64,000 nt of DNA, from the NCBI RefSeq assembly GCF_030295955.1, contig NZ_AP027363.1, positions 1,054,001 through 1,118,000 on the forward strand, given 5' to 3'. Below, in pieces: positions 54,098 through 63,592 of the stretch. How positions within the stretch are numbered: the stretch's first letter is position 1; each line of letters begins with the position of its first letter. A program made the translations under genes and the position numbers. The notes under the pieces are model-generated. The model was not told the DNA's origin. It worked only from the letters and a program-made list of their open reading frames with translations, and ran no database searches. This DNA comes from Thalassotalea agarivorans (GTDB lineage Bacteria > Pseudomonadota > Gammaproteobacteria > Enterobacterales > Alteromonadaceae).

Positions 54098-56005
54098 ATG
54101 TTAGAAAGTATTAGAGAAAACTCGCAAGGCGTAGTAGCTAAATCCATTTTAGGTTTAGTTATTTTAACGTTCGCGGTAGCGGGTGTAGGAAGTTATACCT
54201 CACAAGTAGACACATCAGTTGCAACCGTTAACGGTGTTAAAATCACGCAGTCAGAATTCGACCGTGCATTCCAAGCACAACGTAATCGTATGCAACAACA
54301 GTTTGGTGAAATGTTCGACACTTTGTCGTCAGACGCAAACTACATGGCAAACCTTCGTAACAACGTGTTAGACAACTTAATCAACGAAGCGCTTATTGAT
54401 CAAAACAGCAATGACTTAGCTATTCGCGTGTCAGACGAAAAGCTAAAACAAGCGATTCGTGAAATGCCGGAGTTTCAAGTTGATGGCAGTTTTGACAACG
54501 ACCGTTACTTAGCGCTAATTCAACAAGCAGGTTTTTTCCAATCATCAGATTTTCGTGATTATCTGCGTGTAGAAATGACGCGTCGTCAGTTAACGCAATC
54601 TCTTTTATCAACAGAGTTTGATTTACCTTATCGCCAAGAATTAACGTCAGCGTTGCAAAATCAAAAACGTAATATCCGTTATGCAGTAATTGATGCAGAG
54701 CAATTTAAGGCGCAAGTAGAAGTGACAGACGAAGAAGTGTCAGCATTCTACCAAGACAATCAAGATAGATTCCAAAATCAAGAACAAGTAAAAGTTGATT
54801 ACGTTGTATTAAGCGTAAATGACTATGCTCAAGATGTTGTAGTAAGTGACGAAGAAATCTCTGCTTACTATGAAGAAAATATTGAAGCTTATTCGACACC
54901 TGAGCAACGCCGTGTATCACATATCCTGATCGAATCAGGTGAAGATGCTGATGCTGCAAAAGCTAAAGCTGAAGCAATCTTAGCTCGCATTCAAGCCGGT
55001 GAAGATTTTGCTGAACTAGCAAAAACTGAATCTGACGATATGTTCAGTGGTGAAAATGGCGGTGATTTAGAATACCTAGAAAAAGGTGTAATGGAAGAGT
55101 CATTTGAAGTGGCTGCTTTTGCACTAGAAAATGTTGGTGATGTAACTGAAGTTGTTGAAACATCGTTTGGTTTCCACATTGTCAAGCTAACTGAATTAAC
55201 AGATGCGCAAGTAGAAGAGTTAGCGTCGGTGTCACCAGACATCAAAGAAATGCTAGCTAACGACAAAGCGCAAGGCATCTTTTTTGAGAAGCAACAAGAA
55301 GCAGCTCAGCTAGCGTTTGAAGTACCAGACAGCTTAGAAGATGCAGCAAATGCAGTTGGCGTTGAAGTACAAACATCAGAGTGGTTATCACGTTTTGGCA
55401 ATGATGCGCCATTTGATAACGCGCAAATTATTGAAGTTGCGTTTGATGACGTATTAATCAATGACCAAGTAAACTCTGACGTTATTGAAGTCAGCGAAGA
55501 AGAAGTTGTTTTCGTTCGCGTTAATGAATATCAAGCGGCGACAGTTAAGCCACTTTCTGAAGTAAGTGAAGATATTAAAACACAGCTTATCGCAGAAAAA
55601 GCAACAACAGCGGCAGATGTACAAGCGGCAGCGCTACTTGCTTCATTTAAAGCGGGTGAAGACGTAAACGAGCAATTAACAGCATTAAACTCTTCGTTTG
55701 AATCTAAAGTTGATGTAGCGCGCTTTGGCGCTGATATCGATGGCGCAGTGCGCAGAGAAGCATTTACTTTGCCTCATCCAGCTGAAGGTGTTGTTTCTGC
55801 AAGCACAGTGACGATGTCTAACGGTAATATTGCGCTGGTAGAAGTAGAAGCGGTAACTGCTGGCGAAGCGAGTGTTAATCCAAACTTAGCTCAACAGCAG
55901 ACACAAATGTTAGCGACTGCAGCTTATGCGGCATACGTTAAAGCGTTAAGAGTAGACGCTGATATTACACGCAAAGAAGTGATTGAATCGACTAACGTGC
56001 TGTAA
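54098..56005 (+). CDS. ppiD: Periplasmic folding factor PpiD (SurA/parvulin family)
   Basis: A 635-residue inner-membrane-anchored chaperone near the Sec translocon. An N-terminal transmembrane helix (about 13-33; AKSILGLVILTFAVAGVGSYT) is followed by a SurA-N-like chaperone domain and a parvulin domain (about 265-365; RRVSHILIESGEDADAAKAKAEAILARI, with SFGFHIVKLTEL). The C-terminal chaperone region follows. Length matches E. coli PpiD (623). It sits after hupB as in E. coli and ends at a terminator shared with sapF. Confidence 0.96.
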   Translation: MLESIRENSQGVVAKSILGLVILTFAVAGVGSYTSQVDTSVATVNGVKITQSEFDRAFQAQRNRMQQQFGEMFDTLSSDANYMANLRNNVLDNLINEALIDQNSNDLAIRVSDEKLKQAIREMPEFQVDGSFDNDRYLALIQQAGFFQSSDFRDYLRVEMTRRQLTQSLLSTEFDLPYRQELTSALQNQKRNIRYAVIDAEQFKAQVEVTDEEVSAFYQDNQDRFQNQEQVKVDYVVLSVNDYAQDVVVSDEEISAYYEENIEAYSTPEQRRVSHILIESGEDADAAKAKAEAILARIQAGEDFAELAKTESDDMFSGENGGDLEYLEKGVMEESFEVAAFALENVGDVTEVVETSFGFHIVKLTELTDAQVEELASVSPDIKEMLANDKAQGIFFEKQQEAAQLAFEVPDSLEDAANAVGVEVQTSEWLSRFGNDAPFDNAQIIEVAFDDVLINDQVNSDVIEVSEEEVVFVRVNEYQAATVKPLSEVSEDIKTQLIAEKATTAADVQAAALLASFKAGEDVNEQLTALNSSFESKVDVARFGADIDGAVRREAFTLPHPAEGVVSASTVTMSNGNIALVEVEAVTAGEASVNPNLAQQQTQMLATAAYAAYVKALRVDADITRKEVIESTNVL

Positions 56006-56020
56006 TCATAAAGACAAAAC

Positions 56021-56052
56021 AAAAAAGCCAGCTTTAAGCTGGCTTTTTTTTA
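56021..56052. terminator. Bidirectional terminator between ppiD and sapF
   Basis: A stem of about 13 bp, AAAAAAGCCAGCT / AGCTGGCTTTTTT with a TTA loop. It reaches just into the last codon of sapF on the minus strand. Confidence 0.88.
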
Positions 56053-56841
56053 TGCTGATTTTTTACCTTTAAACAAATTCACTTGCTGACTCATCAGCAG
56101 CTTTTTGGTGTATTTGTGTTGCGGGTTGGAAAATACGCTAAGTGTTGGACCCGATTCCACATTGATACCTTTTTGTAGCATTAGTACTCTGTCGCTGAAA
56201 TGCTTCACTATACCGATGTTTTGCGAAATCAAAATATAGGCTAAATCCATTTGTTGTTGTAAATCGAGCAATAGATTTATCATTTGCGAGCGCAGAGAGG
56301 GGTCTAGTGACGCTAGCGCTTCATCAAGAATGATAACCTGTGGCTTCAATATAATGGCGCGAGCTAGCGCTATACGCTGCTTCTGGCCGCCCGAAAACAT
56401 ATGCGGATAAAAGTGCATATGCTCGGCAAGCAAGCCCACTTGCTGAAGGGTTTTGCGAATCAACTTCACTCTTTTAGACTCATCGAGTGTTGTATTGAGT
56501 TTAAGCGGCTCTTCTAAAGTGTGACGGATAGTTAAACTAGGATTTAGGGTGTTACCAGAATCTTGAAAGATCATTCTGATGTGCTGACATCGTTGTTTAA
56601 AATCGCCGTGATCTAACACTTGCCCATTAAGTTTTACTTGCCCAGTGGTAGGCGACAGGGCACCGACCAATATTTTCGCTAACGTTGATTTACCAGAGCC
56701 TGTTTCGCCAACAATGGCTAATGTTTCTTTCGCATTTAAGCGGAAAGAAATATCGTTTAACACGGTTTTGCTGCGCTTTTTTAACCAAACGCGGCTATCA
56801 AATGTTTTACTGATCTGTTCTACATCAAGTAAACAGGTCAT
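56050..56841 (-). CDS. sapF: Sap transporter ATPase SapF
   Basis: A 263-residue ABC ATPase. Walker A is GETGSGKSTLAKIL, the signature FSGGQKQRIALARAI, and Walker B LKPQVIILDEALASLD. It is the last gene of sapABCDF and overlaps sapD by 4 bases (ATGA). The family belongs to the oligopeptide/nickel group. In Salmonella and Haemophilus the Sap system is tied to antimicrobial peptide resistance, and in E. coli SapBCDF exports putrescine. Which applies here is not shown by the sequence. Confidence 0.93.
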   Translation of the reverse strand: MTCLLDVEQISKTFDSRVWLKKRSKTVLNDISFRLNAKETLAIVGETGSGKSTLAKILVGALSPTTGQVKLNGQVLDHGDFKQRCQHIRMIFQDSGNTLNPSLTIRHTLEEPLKLNTTLDESKRVKLIRKTLQQVGLLAEHMHFYPHMFSGGQKQRIALARAIILKPQVIILDEALASLDPSLRSQMINLLLDLQQQMDLAYILISQNIGIVKHFSDRVLMLQKGINVESGPTLSVFSNPQHKYTKKLLMSQQVNLFKGKKSA

Positions 56842-57830
56842 GAGTAATTATCCTCGAGTGAAAAATGACAACTGACTAAATGGCCATGATAGTTTTTAAT
56901 CTTAGGTGCCACTACGCATTCTCGCTGTGCTCTTGGGCATCGTGGCCCCAAGCGACAACCTATAGGCAGGTGCTGCAAAATAGGAATACTACCCGGTAAC
57001 GTCATTAAACGTGATTTTGCAGGCAGATTTAAATTAGCGATAGGGCTACTTTCCAATAGGGCTTTGGTATAAGGATGCAGCGGGGTATGAAATATTTGCT
57101 CTGTCGTGCCTGCTTCTACAAATTGGCCGCAATACATCACGGTAATGTTATGAGTCCAGTTAGTGACATTTTCTAAATCATGGCTGATCAGCAATACCGC
57201 CATATTTTTTAACTGGTTTAAACTGGCAAGTAGGCGATAAATTTGCTCGCGGCTGGTCGTTTCCATTGCCGCAGTAGGCTCATCAGCAATGAGTAGTAAT
57301 GGTCGTCTAGCGAGTGCGATAGCAATCATTACCCGTTGGCAGATGCCATTGTTTAATTGATGCGGAAAAGAGCGCATACATTCGCTGTGATTCTTTATGC
57401 CGACTTTATGCAATAGTTCAATTGCTGCTTGTTTTACTTGTTTACGTTTTTGCCAAAAGAAGCCTTTGAATTGTTTACTATCGATTGCTTCTTTTACTTG
57501 TTCACCAATGGTCGTGGTTGGATCCAAACTAGCGACAGCGTCTTGGAATATGATAGCGACATCTTGCGTTATGATTTCTTTTCGTTCTTTAAGGGATAGA
57601 CTCAGGAGATCTTCACCGCGCCAATGAAATCTATCTGCAGTGACTTCCCACTTGTCGTCGATAACACACATGATAGCGAGCGCAAATAATGATTTTCCAG
57701 AGCCAGACTCCCCAACAAGGCCTCGAACTTCACCTTCTTTTAGGGTAATACTCACTTTGTCGACCGCGAGAATGTTGCCATTACTCGCTTTTAAACATAT
57801 CGATAAATTTCTTATGTCGAGTAAATTCAT
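56838..57830 (-). CDS. sapD: Sap transporter ATPase SapD
   Basis: A 330-residue ABC ATPase. Walker A is VGESGSGKSLFALAI, Walker B LLLIADEPTAAME. The signature motif is degenerate (LNNGICQRV in place of LSGGQxQR), as is also the case in E. coli SapD. The C-terminal oligopeptide/dipeptide extension has RLGPRCPRAQREC. Length equals E. coli SapD (330). It meets sapC in a 1-base overlap and sapF in a 4-base overlap. Confidence 0.93.
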   Translation of the reverse strand: MNLLDIRNLSICLKASNGNILAVDKVSITLKEGEVRGLVGESGSGKSLFALAIMCVIDDKWEVTADRFHWRGEDLLSLSLKERKEIITQDVAIIFQDAVASLDPTTTIGEQVKEAIDSKQFKGFFWQKRKQVKQAAIELLHKVGIKNHSECMRSFPHQLNNGICQRVMIAIALARRPLLLIADEPTAAMETTSREQIYRLLASLNQLKNMAVLLISHDLENVTNWTHNITVMYCGQFVEAGTTEQIFHTPLHPYTKALLESSPIANLNLPAKSRLMTLPGSIPILQHLPIGCRLGPRCPRAQRECVVAPKIKNYHGHLVSCHFSLEDNYS

Positions 57831-58723
57831 TAGCTATCTCGTCTATGTTTTAACGAATGGCGTATTCCTTCGCCAAGCATATTGGTCGCGATAACGGCAA
57901 ATAAAATGGCTAGGCCAGGTAAATAAACTGTCCATGGTGCAATATAGAATAAATCGAGACCATTGCGTAACATCGCGCCCCATTCTGGCAATGGAATAGG
58001 TGCACCCAAGCCAAGAAAGCCTAATGCTGCAATGTCTAAAATTGCTGCAGATTGTGCAAACGTTGCTTGTGTAATCAACTTTTCTACGATGTTTGGTAGT
58101 ACATTGTGAATAAGAATATGTAACGAACTTGCTCCATCTAAGCGAGCAGCCATGACATAGTCTTTGGCAAATTCTTCTTTCAACAAGTTGCGTGTTACAT
58201 GGACAAATTGCGGTATAAGTGCCATGACAATAGCCCATAGCGTGTTATTCAAACCTGGGCCCAATATTGCAACAATAATAATCGCGAGAAGTAGTGATGG
58301 TATTGACAGCACTACATCTAAAAAGTGATTGAGGAAACTTGATTTGATCCCTTTGGTAAGCGCTGAAAACGACCCAATAACAAAGCCAAGGACTAAAGCC
58401 ACAATAACCACAACAAAGCTAAAACCGAAGGTATAAGTGGTGCCGTGCATTAATCGAGATAACATATCTCGACCTAAGTTATCCGTGCCTAACAAATAGG
58501 TTATGTCGCCTAATTCACTCCATGCTGGTGGCAGCAGTAATTTATCGAGATGGTTGGCAACCGACGAGAAAGGGGTGATAAATGGTGCGAAAAGCGCCAT
58601 CGCGGTTAAAAATGCAAACGCTGATAAGCCCACTATCGCAATAGGCGTTTTTTTAAATACCAGCCAAAACTGAATAATAAGTGATGGCGTTTCTTCTTCT
58701 TGATATATCTTATCGCGCGCCAT
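57830..58723 (-). CDS. sapC: Sap transporter permease SapC
   Basis: A 297-residue inner-membrane permease of the DppC type. It has a cytoplasmic N-terminus, about six membrane helices and the EAA loop in AARLDGASSLHILIHNVLPN. LGTDNLGRDMLSRLMHG is the DppC-family hallmark. Length matches E. coli SapC (296). It overlaps sapB by 14 bases. Confidence 0.93.
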   Translation of the reverse strand: MARDKIYQEEETPSLIIQFWLVFKKTPIAIVGLSAFAFLTAMALFAPFITPFSSVANHLDKLLLPPAWSELGDITYLLGTDNLGRDMLSRLMHGTTYTFGFSFVVVIVALVLGFVIGSFSALTKGIKSSFLNHFLDVVLSIPSLLLAIIIVAILGPGLNNTLWAIVMALIPQFVHVTRNLLKEEFAKDYVMAARLDGASSLHILIHNVLPNIVEKLITQATFAQSAAILDIAALGFLGLGAPIPLPEWGAMLRNGLDLFYIAPWTVYLPGLAILFAVIATNMLGEGIRHSLKHRRDS

Positions 58724-59741
58724 AACTACTTTCCCTTGCTAAAGGATTTAATGCAGCATAAAGCAAATCGATGACAATATGCACAAAAAATATAAAACTT
58801 GATAGTACCAATAATCCCGCTTGGATCGCGGTATAGTCTCGCTGGTAAATACTTTCGATTAACCATCGGCCAATACCAGGCCAATTAAAAATGACTTCAG
58901 CGACCATTGCAATCGTGATCAGATTTGCAAACTGCAGCCCAACATCGCGAATAACTTTAACCAGTGCATTTCTTATGGCGTGATTGATTAGGATTTGGCT
59001 ATCGCTTAATCCCTTTGCTTTTATCGCTCTAATGTATGGGGTTTCTAGGACTTCTAGCATGGCGGTGCGCGCGAGCCTAATAAACACAGTGGCGGGTGCT
59101 AAGGCGACAACCAAACAGGGTAGGATCATATGCAAAGTCGCATCTTGAAAGGCTTGCCATTGATATGGACTATCTGACAGCAATATATCTATGATCAAAA
59201 ATCCTGTTTTTTGTTCGATTTCATAGACCAAACTGATCTGACCCGACGATGGCAGCCACGCTAAATTGATAGAAAATATCAATATCGCCACAAGCGCTAA
59301 CCAGAAAGCGGGAATGGAATAACCAAACATGGCAAACGCCAAAATACCGTTGTCGGTAGCTTTACGGTGGTTTAACGCTGCAACAAAGCCAAGCGGCACA
59401 CCGATAAAAAATGCAACAAACAAGGCCGCAATACTTAATTCAATGGTTGCCGGTAGTAAAGATACAACGTCATCGAAGATAGGTTGGCCATTGGCCATGG
59501 AGACACCAAAATCGCCACTAAAAACTTGTTTCAAATAACTATAATACTGCACGAATAAATTGCTGTTAGCGCTGTATTGTTGTGTTAACTGTGCAGTTTG
59601 TTCAGGGGTTTGAGAAATCTGCCCCGACATATTGATCAGCGGATCGCCCGGAAAAAGAAAGTTTAGGCTAAACGATAAAACGGTCAGTAGCGCTATAGTA
59701 AACACAAACAAGTTGACGCGGCGAAGGGTAAAAATCAGCAT
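58710..59741 (-). CDS. sapB: Sap transporter permease SapB
   Basis: A 343-residue inner-membrane permease of the DppB type with about six helices. The N-terminus is MLIFTLRRVNLFVFTIALLTVLSFSLNFLFPGDPL, and the EAA loop region is IRAIKAKGLSDSQILINHAIRNA. GLQFANLITIAMVAEVIFNWPGIGRWL is a conserved DppB-type segment. It starts right after the sapA stop and overlaps sapC by 14 bases. Confidence 0.93.
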   Translation of the reverse strand: MLIFTLRRVNLFVFTIALLTVLSFSLNFLFPGDPLINMSGQISQTPEQTAQLTQQYSANSNLFVQYYSYLKQVFSGDFGVSMANGQPIFDDVVSLLPATIELSIAALFVAFFIGVPLGFVAALNHRKATDNGILAFAMFGYSIPAFWLALVAILIFSINLAWLPSSGQISLVYEIEQKTGFLIIDILLSDSPYQWQAFQDATLHMILPCLVVALAPATVFIRLARTAMLEVLETPYIRAIKAKGLSDSQILINHAIRNALVKVIRDVGLQFANLITIAMVAEVIFNWPGIGRWLIESIYQRDYTAIQAGLLVLSSFIFFVHIVIDLLYAALNPLARESSYGAR

Positions 59742-61385
59742 TTACTCCGCCTCCTGAGTGGTTTGCTTGCGCGCATTAAAGAAGTCTAAGCCACCAATCG
59801 CCGTTAATATATCGCCTCGAACTTGGTCTGTACTTGCTTGAAAGCGTTTAGAGTGTGCTATTGGCAGTAATGGCAGTTTCTCACTAAGTAGCTGTTGGGC
59901 TTGGCGGTAATAATGTTTGCGTTGATTAATGTCATTGGTCTGCAATGCGCGTTCAAGTAACATATCGAATTCTTGGTTACACCAAAACGTTCTGTTGTTT
60001 CCGGTTTGCGCAGAAGCGCAGCTTAATAATGGTGAGAAAAAATTGTCTGGATCTGGGTGGTCTGCAAACCATCCTAGCAACACAGATTGATGTTCCCCTT
60101 GAGAGAGCCTGCGTAAAAAGGTGGTCCACTCATAGCTAACGATATTGACTGTAATATTAATCTTAGCCAAGTCTGCCTGAATCAATTTAGCCATTGTTAA
60201 AGCATCTGGGTTGTAGGCTCTTTGTACAGGCATGGCCCAAATATCCATGGTAAAACCTTGTTCATATCCTGCTTGCAATAGGTAGGTTTTCGCTTTTACA
60301 ACTGAATACTCGGTGCCTTTAAGATCGTCACTACTTGCCCAAGAGTTTGGAGGTAAAATTCCTTTTGCCATTTCCGCCTGATTAAAATAGATGGTTTCGA
60401 TAATAGCTTGTTTGTTAATAGCATGAGCTACAGCTTTTCTTACTAGCGTGTTATCAAAGGGTGGTTTTTGTGTATTAAAGCCAAGATACCCGACATTAAA
60501 CGCCGTTTTTGATTCTAAGTTGAGGTTTTCGTTCTCGATGATTTTTTCGTGTGCGATCGGGTAAGCAATAACATCACATTCGCTCGACATTAGTTTGGTC
60601 AGTCTACTGGTATTGCTTGGCGTTACATCAATAACCAATTGCTGCAGATTTGGACTGCCGCGCCAATATTCTTGGTGCGCATAATAACGAACGAATGAAC
60701 CTGAGCGGTAATCTTTAAATTTGTATGGGCCGCTGCCAATAGGTCTTGAATCAATTAGGTTAGTATTACCTTGCTTGTATAGCAACTCACCATATTCTTT
60801 AGACAAAATAACTGCAAAGTCAGTGGCTAGGTTAGCTAAAAACGCGCTGTCTGGTTTGCTTAAGTGAAAGCGCACCGTATAGTCATTAATCCTCTCAATT
60901 TTGTTGACGATATCGCTAAAGTTTACACTCTGAAAGAAAGGGTATTGCGCGCCTCCAACAAAGTGATAAGGGTGATTTTGATTAAGGATGCGTTGAAAGC
61001 TAAAAACTACATCGTCTGCTGACAGTTGACGTGTAGGGGTGAAGTAGTCGGTTTGATGAAACTGCACATCACGGCGCAAATAAAAGGTATACATCAATCC
61101 ATCATCGGTTACATGCCAAGAGTTTGCTAGCGACGGCTTTAAACTATTGTCTTTGCTCTCAATGGTAATCAGTCTGTCGTAAAGCTGTTTTGCAACGATA
61201 TCTATTGTCGTTCCAGAGGTCACCGTTTGCGGGTTAAACCCTTCAGGCGAACCTTCGGCACAATAAACTAAACTCTTCTCGGCAAGCATGGCACTGTCGC
61301 TTGTATCACAACCGACTAATGTTGTTACTGCTGCTAATGTAAATACAGCCGACCGAGCGATTTTAACTACGCAGTTATTCGTCAT
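59742..61385 (-). CDS. sapA: Sap system substrate-binding protein SapA (lipoprotein form)
   Basis: A 547-residue solute-binding protein of family 5 (oligopeptide-binding type). The export signal ends TLVGC, a lipobox with Cys26, so it is probably lipid-anchored. The mature part starts LVYCAEGSPEGFNPQTVTSGT, a SapA/DppA-like opening, and contains FHLSKPDSAFLANLA and GYLGFNTQKPPFDNTLVRKAVAHA. E. coli SapA is a soluble periplasmic protein, so the anchor is a difference. Its start overlaps the pspF stop by 11 bases, implying shared transcription and coupling. Confidence 0.9.
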   Translation of the reverse strand: MTNNCVVKIARSAVFTLAAVTTLVGCDTSDSAMLAEKSLVYCAEGSPEGFNPQTVTSGTTIDIVAKQLYDRLITIESKDNSLKPSLANSWHVTDDGLMYTFYLRRDVQFHQTDYFTPTRQLSADDVVFSFQRILNQNHPYHFVGGAQYPFFQSVNFSDIVNKIERINDYTVRFHLSKPDSAFLANLATDFAVILSKEYGELLYKQGNTNLIDSRPIGSGPYKFKDYRSGSFVRYYAHQEYWRGSPNLQQLVIDVTPSNTSRLTKLMSSECDVIAYPIAHEKIIENENLNLESKTAFNVGYLGFNTQKPPFDNTLVRKAVAHAINKQAIIETIYFNQAEMAKGILPPNSWASSDDLKGTEYSVVKAKTYLLQAGYEQGFTMDIWAMPVQRAYNPDALTMAKLIQADLAKINITVNIVSYEWTTFLRRLSQGEHQSVLLGWFADHPDPDNFFSPLLSCASAQTGNNRTFWCNQEFDMLLERALQTNDINQRKHYYRQAQQLLSEKLPLLPIAHSKRFQASTDQVRGDILTAIGGLDFFNARKQTTQEAE

Positions 61386-62466
61386 TTTGCTTAGAATCTA
61401 ACAAGTTATACTTCTTCAAATAGCCTCTAAGTTGATGATAGGTCAACTCTAACGCTTCTGCCGTTTTCTTTTGATTAAATTGATTTGAAGCCAGTGCTGT
61501 TTCAATCATGTTAATTTCAAATTCTTGCGACTTATCTTTAAGTGAAAGAGGGAATTGCAAACTTTGTTCAACGGCAAGGGTTGGTTTCTCCGCTGAATCT
61601 TGTTCGACATTGCTACTCACGTTAGTGCTTTCTATCGGTGTTGATGCAACGCGATCTTGCGTTTTAATGCGACCTTGTGGTCTGTATGGAGACTCAAACG
61701 GATCTATGACTAATTCGTGCACCGGCAGGTGAGGGTTGTTACAACGGTAAACGCTGCGCTCAACCACGTTTTTAAGCTCTCGGATATTACCCGGCCAATG
61801 ATACTCAAGCATGGTCTTCTTTGCTTTCTCGGTAAAGCCACTAAACAGCTCAAAATCGAGTTCCCTTGCCATATTAATAGCGAAGTGTTCTGCCAGAATG
61901 ATGATATCTTCTAAACGTTCTCTTAGCGGTGGTAAGGTGATGACATCAAACGCCAACCTATCGAGTAAGTCAGCGCGAAACTCGCCATTGTCTGCTAATG
62001 TTGGCAAATCTTCATTCGTTGCCGCCACTAAGCGGGTGTCTGTTTTGATGGTACGAGAACCACCAACACGTTCAAATTCACCATATTCAACCACGCGCAA
62101 TAGCTTTTCTTGAATTAAACCCGAGGTATTGGCGATTTCATCTAAAAACAAGGTTCCTTTATCTGCGCGTTCAAATCGTCCTTCATGTCGTTTGTTTGCG
62201 CCAGTAAACGCACCGCTTTCATATCCAAACAGTTCGCTTTCGAGCAGGTTTTCATTTAAGGCAGCACAGTTAAGCTTTAAATAGTTTTGATCCCATCGTT
62301 TCGACAGGTAGTGCAGGCGAGCTGCGACAAGCTCTTTACCTGTGCCTCGCTCGCCTATGATAAGCACGGGTTTACTCAATGGCGCTATCTGAGAAATTTG
62401 CTCAAGCACCTCTAGAAAACTGTTTGATTGGCCAATTAAATTATCTTGTTGGTTAAAGCGCGCCAT
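61375..62466 (-). CDS. pspF: Phage shock protein transcriptional activator PspF
   Basis: A 363-residue bacterial enhancer-binding protein for sigma-54. There is no receiver domain; it begins directly with the AAA+ domain. Walker A is [14 protein letters not shown], the sigma-54-contacting GAFTGA loop is at about residues 86-91, and Walker B is [12 protein letters not shown]. The Fis-type DNA-binding end is [28 protein letters not shown]. PspA normally binds and inhibits this AAA+ domain. It is divergent from pspA and its 3' end overlaps sapA. Confidence 0.95.
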   Translation of the reverse strand: MARFNQQDNLIGQSNSFLEVLEQISQIAPLSKPVLIIGERGTGKELVAARLHYLSKRWDQNYLKLNCAALNENLLESELFGYESGAFTGANKRHEGRFERADKGTLFLDEIANTSGLIQEKLLRVVEYGEFERVGGSRTIKTDTRLVAATNEDLPTLADNGEFRADLLDRLAFDVITLPPLRERLEDIIILAEHFAINMARELDFELFSGFTEKAKKTMLEYHWPGNIRELKNVVERSVYRCNNPHLPVHELVIDPFESPYRPQGRIKTQDRVASTPIESTNVSSNVEQDSAEKPTLAVEQSLQFPLSLKDKSQEFEINMIETALASNQFNQKKTAEALELTYHQLRGYLKKYNLLDSKQNDE

Positions 62467-62474
62467 GCCTTACC

Positions 62475-62503
62475 TATTTATTAGTAAATTTGACTAATAA
62501 ATA
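62475..62503. promoter_or_regulatory. Inverted repeat in the pspF-pspA intergenic region, candidate PspF site
   Basis: Two perfect 10-bp arms TATTTATTAG / CTAATAAATA spaced by 9 bases, 9-37 bases upstream of the pspF start. In E. coli PspF binds upstream sites that drive pspA and overlap the pspF promoter for autorepression; this repeat lies in the right place. Identity as a PspF site is inferred. Confidence 0.45.
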
Positions 62504-62592
62504 GTGTATTTCATAAATAACAAAGAGAGAAGTTTTTTTGAAAATTAATTATAAAATATTTAAAAACAACAACTTAAATGGAGTGGCTAAAG

Positions 62593-62608
62593 TTGGCGCG
62601 AAAAGTGT
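62593..62608 (+). promoter_or_regulatory. Sigma-54 promoter of the psp operon
   Basis: TTGGCGCGAAAAGTGT has GG and GT separated by 10 bases, the -24/-12 spacing of sigma-54 promoters, and resembles the E. coli pspA promoter, which also uses GT at -12. It lies 49 bases upstream of the pspA ATG, with the divergent pspF on the other side. Confidence 0.75.
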
Positions 62609-62656
62609 ATGTATGTTGGCATGACCTTAAATTGTTAAAAAGTAAAGGACGTTAAT

Positions 62657-63328
62657 ATGGGTATTTTTTCACGCTTTACAGATATTGTTAATTCTAACAT
62701 CAACAGCCTACTTGATAAGGCTGAAGATCCAGAAAAAATGGTTCGTCTCATTATACAAGAGATGGAAGATACATTAGTAGAGGTTCGCTCTACATCAGCG
62801 AAAACGATTGCTGACAAAAAAGAGTTAACTCGCCAAGTGCGTCGTTTAGAAGAAGATGCGTTGCAATGGGAACAAAAAGCTGAGTTAGCACTTAGTAAAG
62901 AAAGGGATGATCTTGCGCGTTTAGCTTTAATTGAGAAGACAAAATGTTCGGACAATGCCGTAGTGGTTCGTGAAGAGCTTAATCAATTGGAAGACCATAT
63001 TGTTAAGTTGCAAGATGAAATCACACAGCTGCAAGAAAAACTTGCTGATGCTAAGGCTCGTCAAAAAGCGATCATCATGCGAGAAAAAACAGCAAGCTCT
63101 CGCTTGAAAGTGAAGCAAAACATTAATAGCGATAAAGTGAATGAAGCATTGAGCAAGTTTGATCGCTATGAACGTAAGATCGATGACATCGAATCGCAAG
63201 TAGAAGCATATGATTTAGGGACTAAATCTTTGTCAGATGAGATTGCTGAATTAGAATCAGCTGATAAAATCGATGATGAACTTGCTGAATTAAAAGCTAA
63301 AATGGGTAAAAGCAAAGCGAAAAAATAA
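62657..63328 (+). CDS. pspA: Phage shock protein A
   Basis: A 223-residue ESCRT-III-related membrane effector. The N-terminal amphipathic helix MGIFSRFTDIVNSNINSLLD binds membranes, and the rest is coiled coil (about 25-210), including the PEKMVRLIIQEMEDTLVEVR segment that contacts PspF. Length equals E. coli PspA (222). It is the first gene of pspA-pspB-pspB'-pspC with a sigma-54 promoter. Confidence 0.97.
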   Translation: MGIFSRFTDIVNSNINSLLDKAEDPEKMVRLIIQEMEDTLVEVRSTSAKTIADKKELTRQVRRLEEDALQWEQKAELALSKERDDLARLALIEKTKCSDNAVVVREELNQLEDHIVKLQDEITQLQEKLADAKARQKAIIMREKTASSRLKVKQNINSDKVNEALSKFDRYERKIDDIESQVEAYDLGTKSLSDEIAELESADKIDDELAELKAKMGKSKAKK

Positions 63329-63358
63329 TTTAGCTTAATCATTAATCGATAGAAGGGA

Positions 63359-63592
63359 ATGCTTGTGGAAGACGTAATCTTGGCGCCGATTGTTATATTT
63401 TTACTTGTCGTAGCGCCAATATGGTTAATTTTGCATTACCGCAGTAAACGTCAAATTAGCCAGGGATTAAGTGAAGAAGAATATATTCAGCTATCTGATT
63501 TAGCAGAACGTGCCGATAAGATGGCTGAGCGCATTCAAACGCTAGAAGCAATTCTAGACGAAGAAGCGCCAGACTGGAGAAAACGAGTATGA
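63359..63592 (+). CDS. pspB: Phage shock protein B, first copy
   Basis: A 77-residue inner-membrane protein with an N-terminal helix (about 8-26; APIVIFLLVVAPIWLILHY) and a cytoplasmic coiled coil (EEYIQLSDLAERADKMAERIQTLEAILD). PspB and PspC sense envelope stress and relieve PspA inhibition of PspF. A GTG at codon 3 is an alternative start. The next gene is a close paralogue whose ATG overlaps this stop region by 4 bases. Confidence 0.93.
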   Translation: MLVEDVILAPIVIFLLVVAPIWLILHYRSKRQISQGLSEEEYIQLSDLAERADKMAERIQTLEAILDEEAPDWRKRV

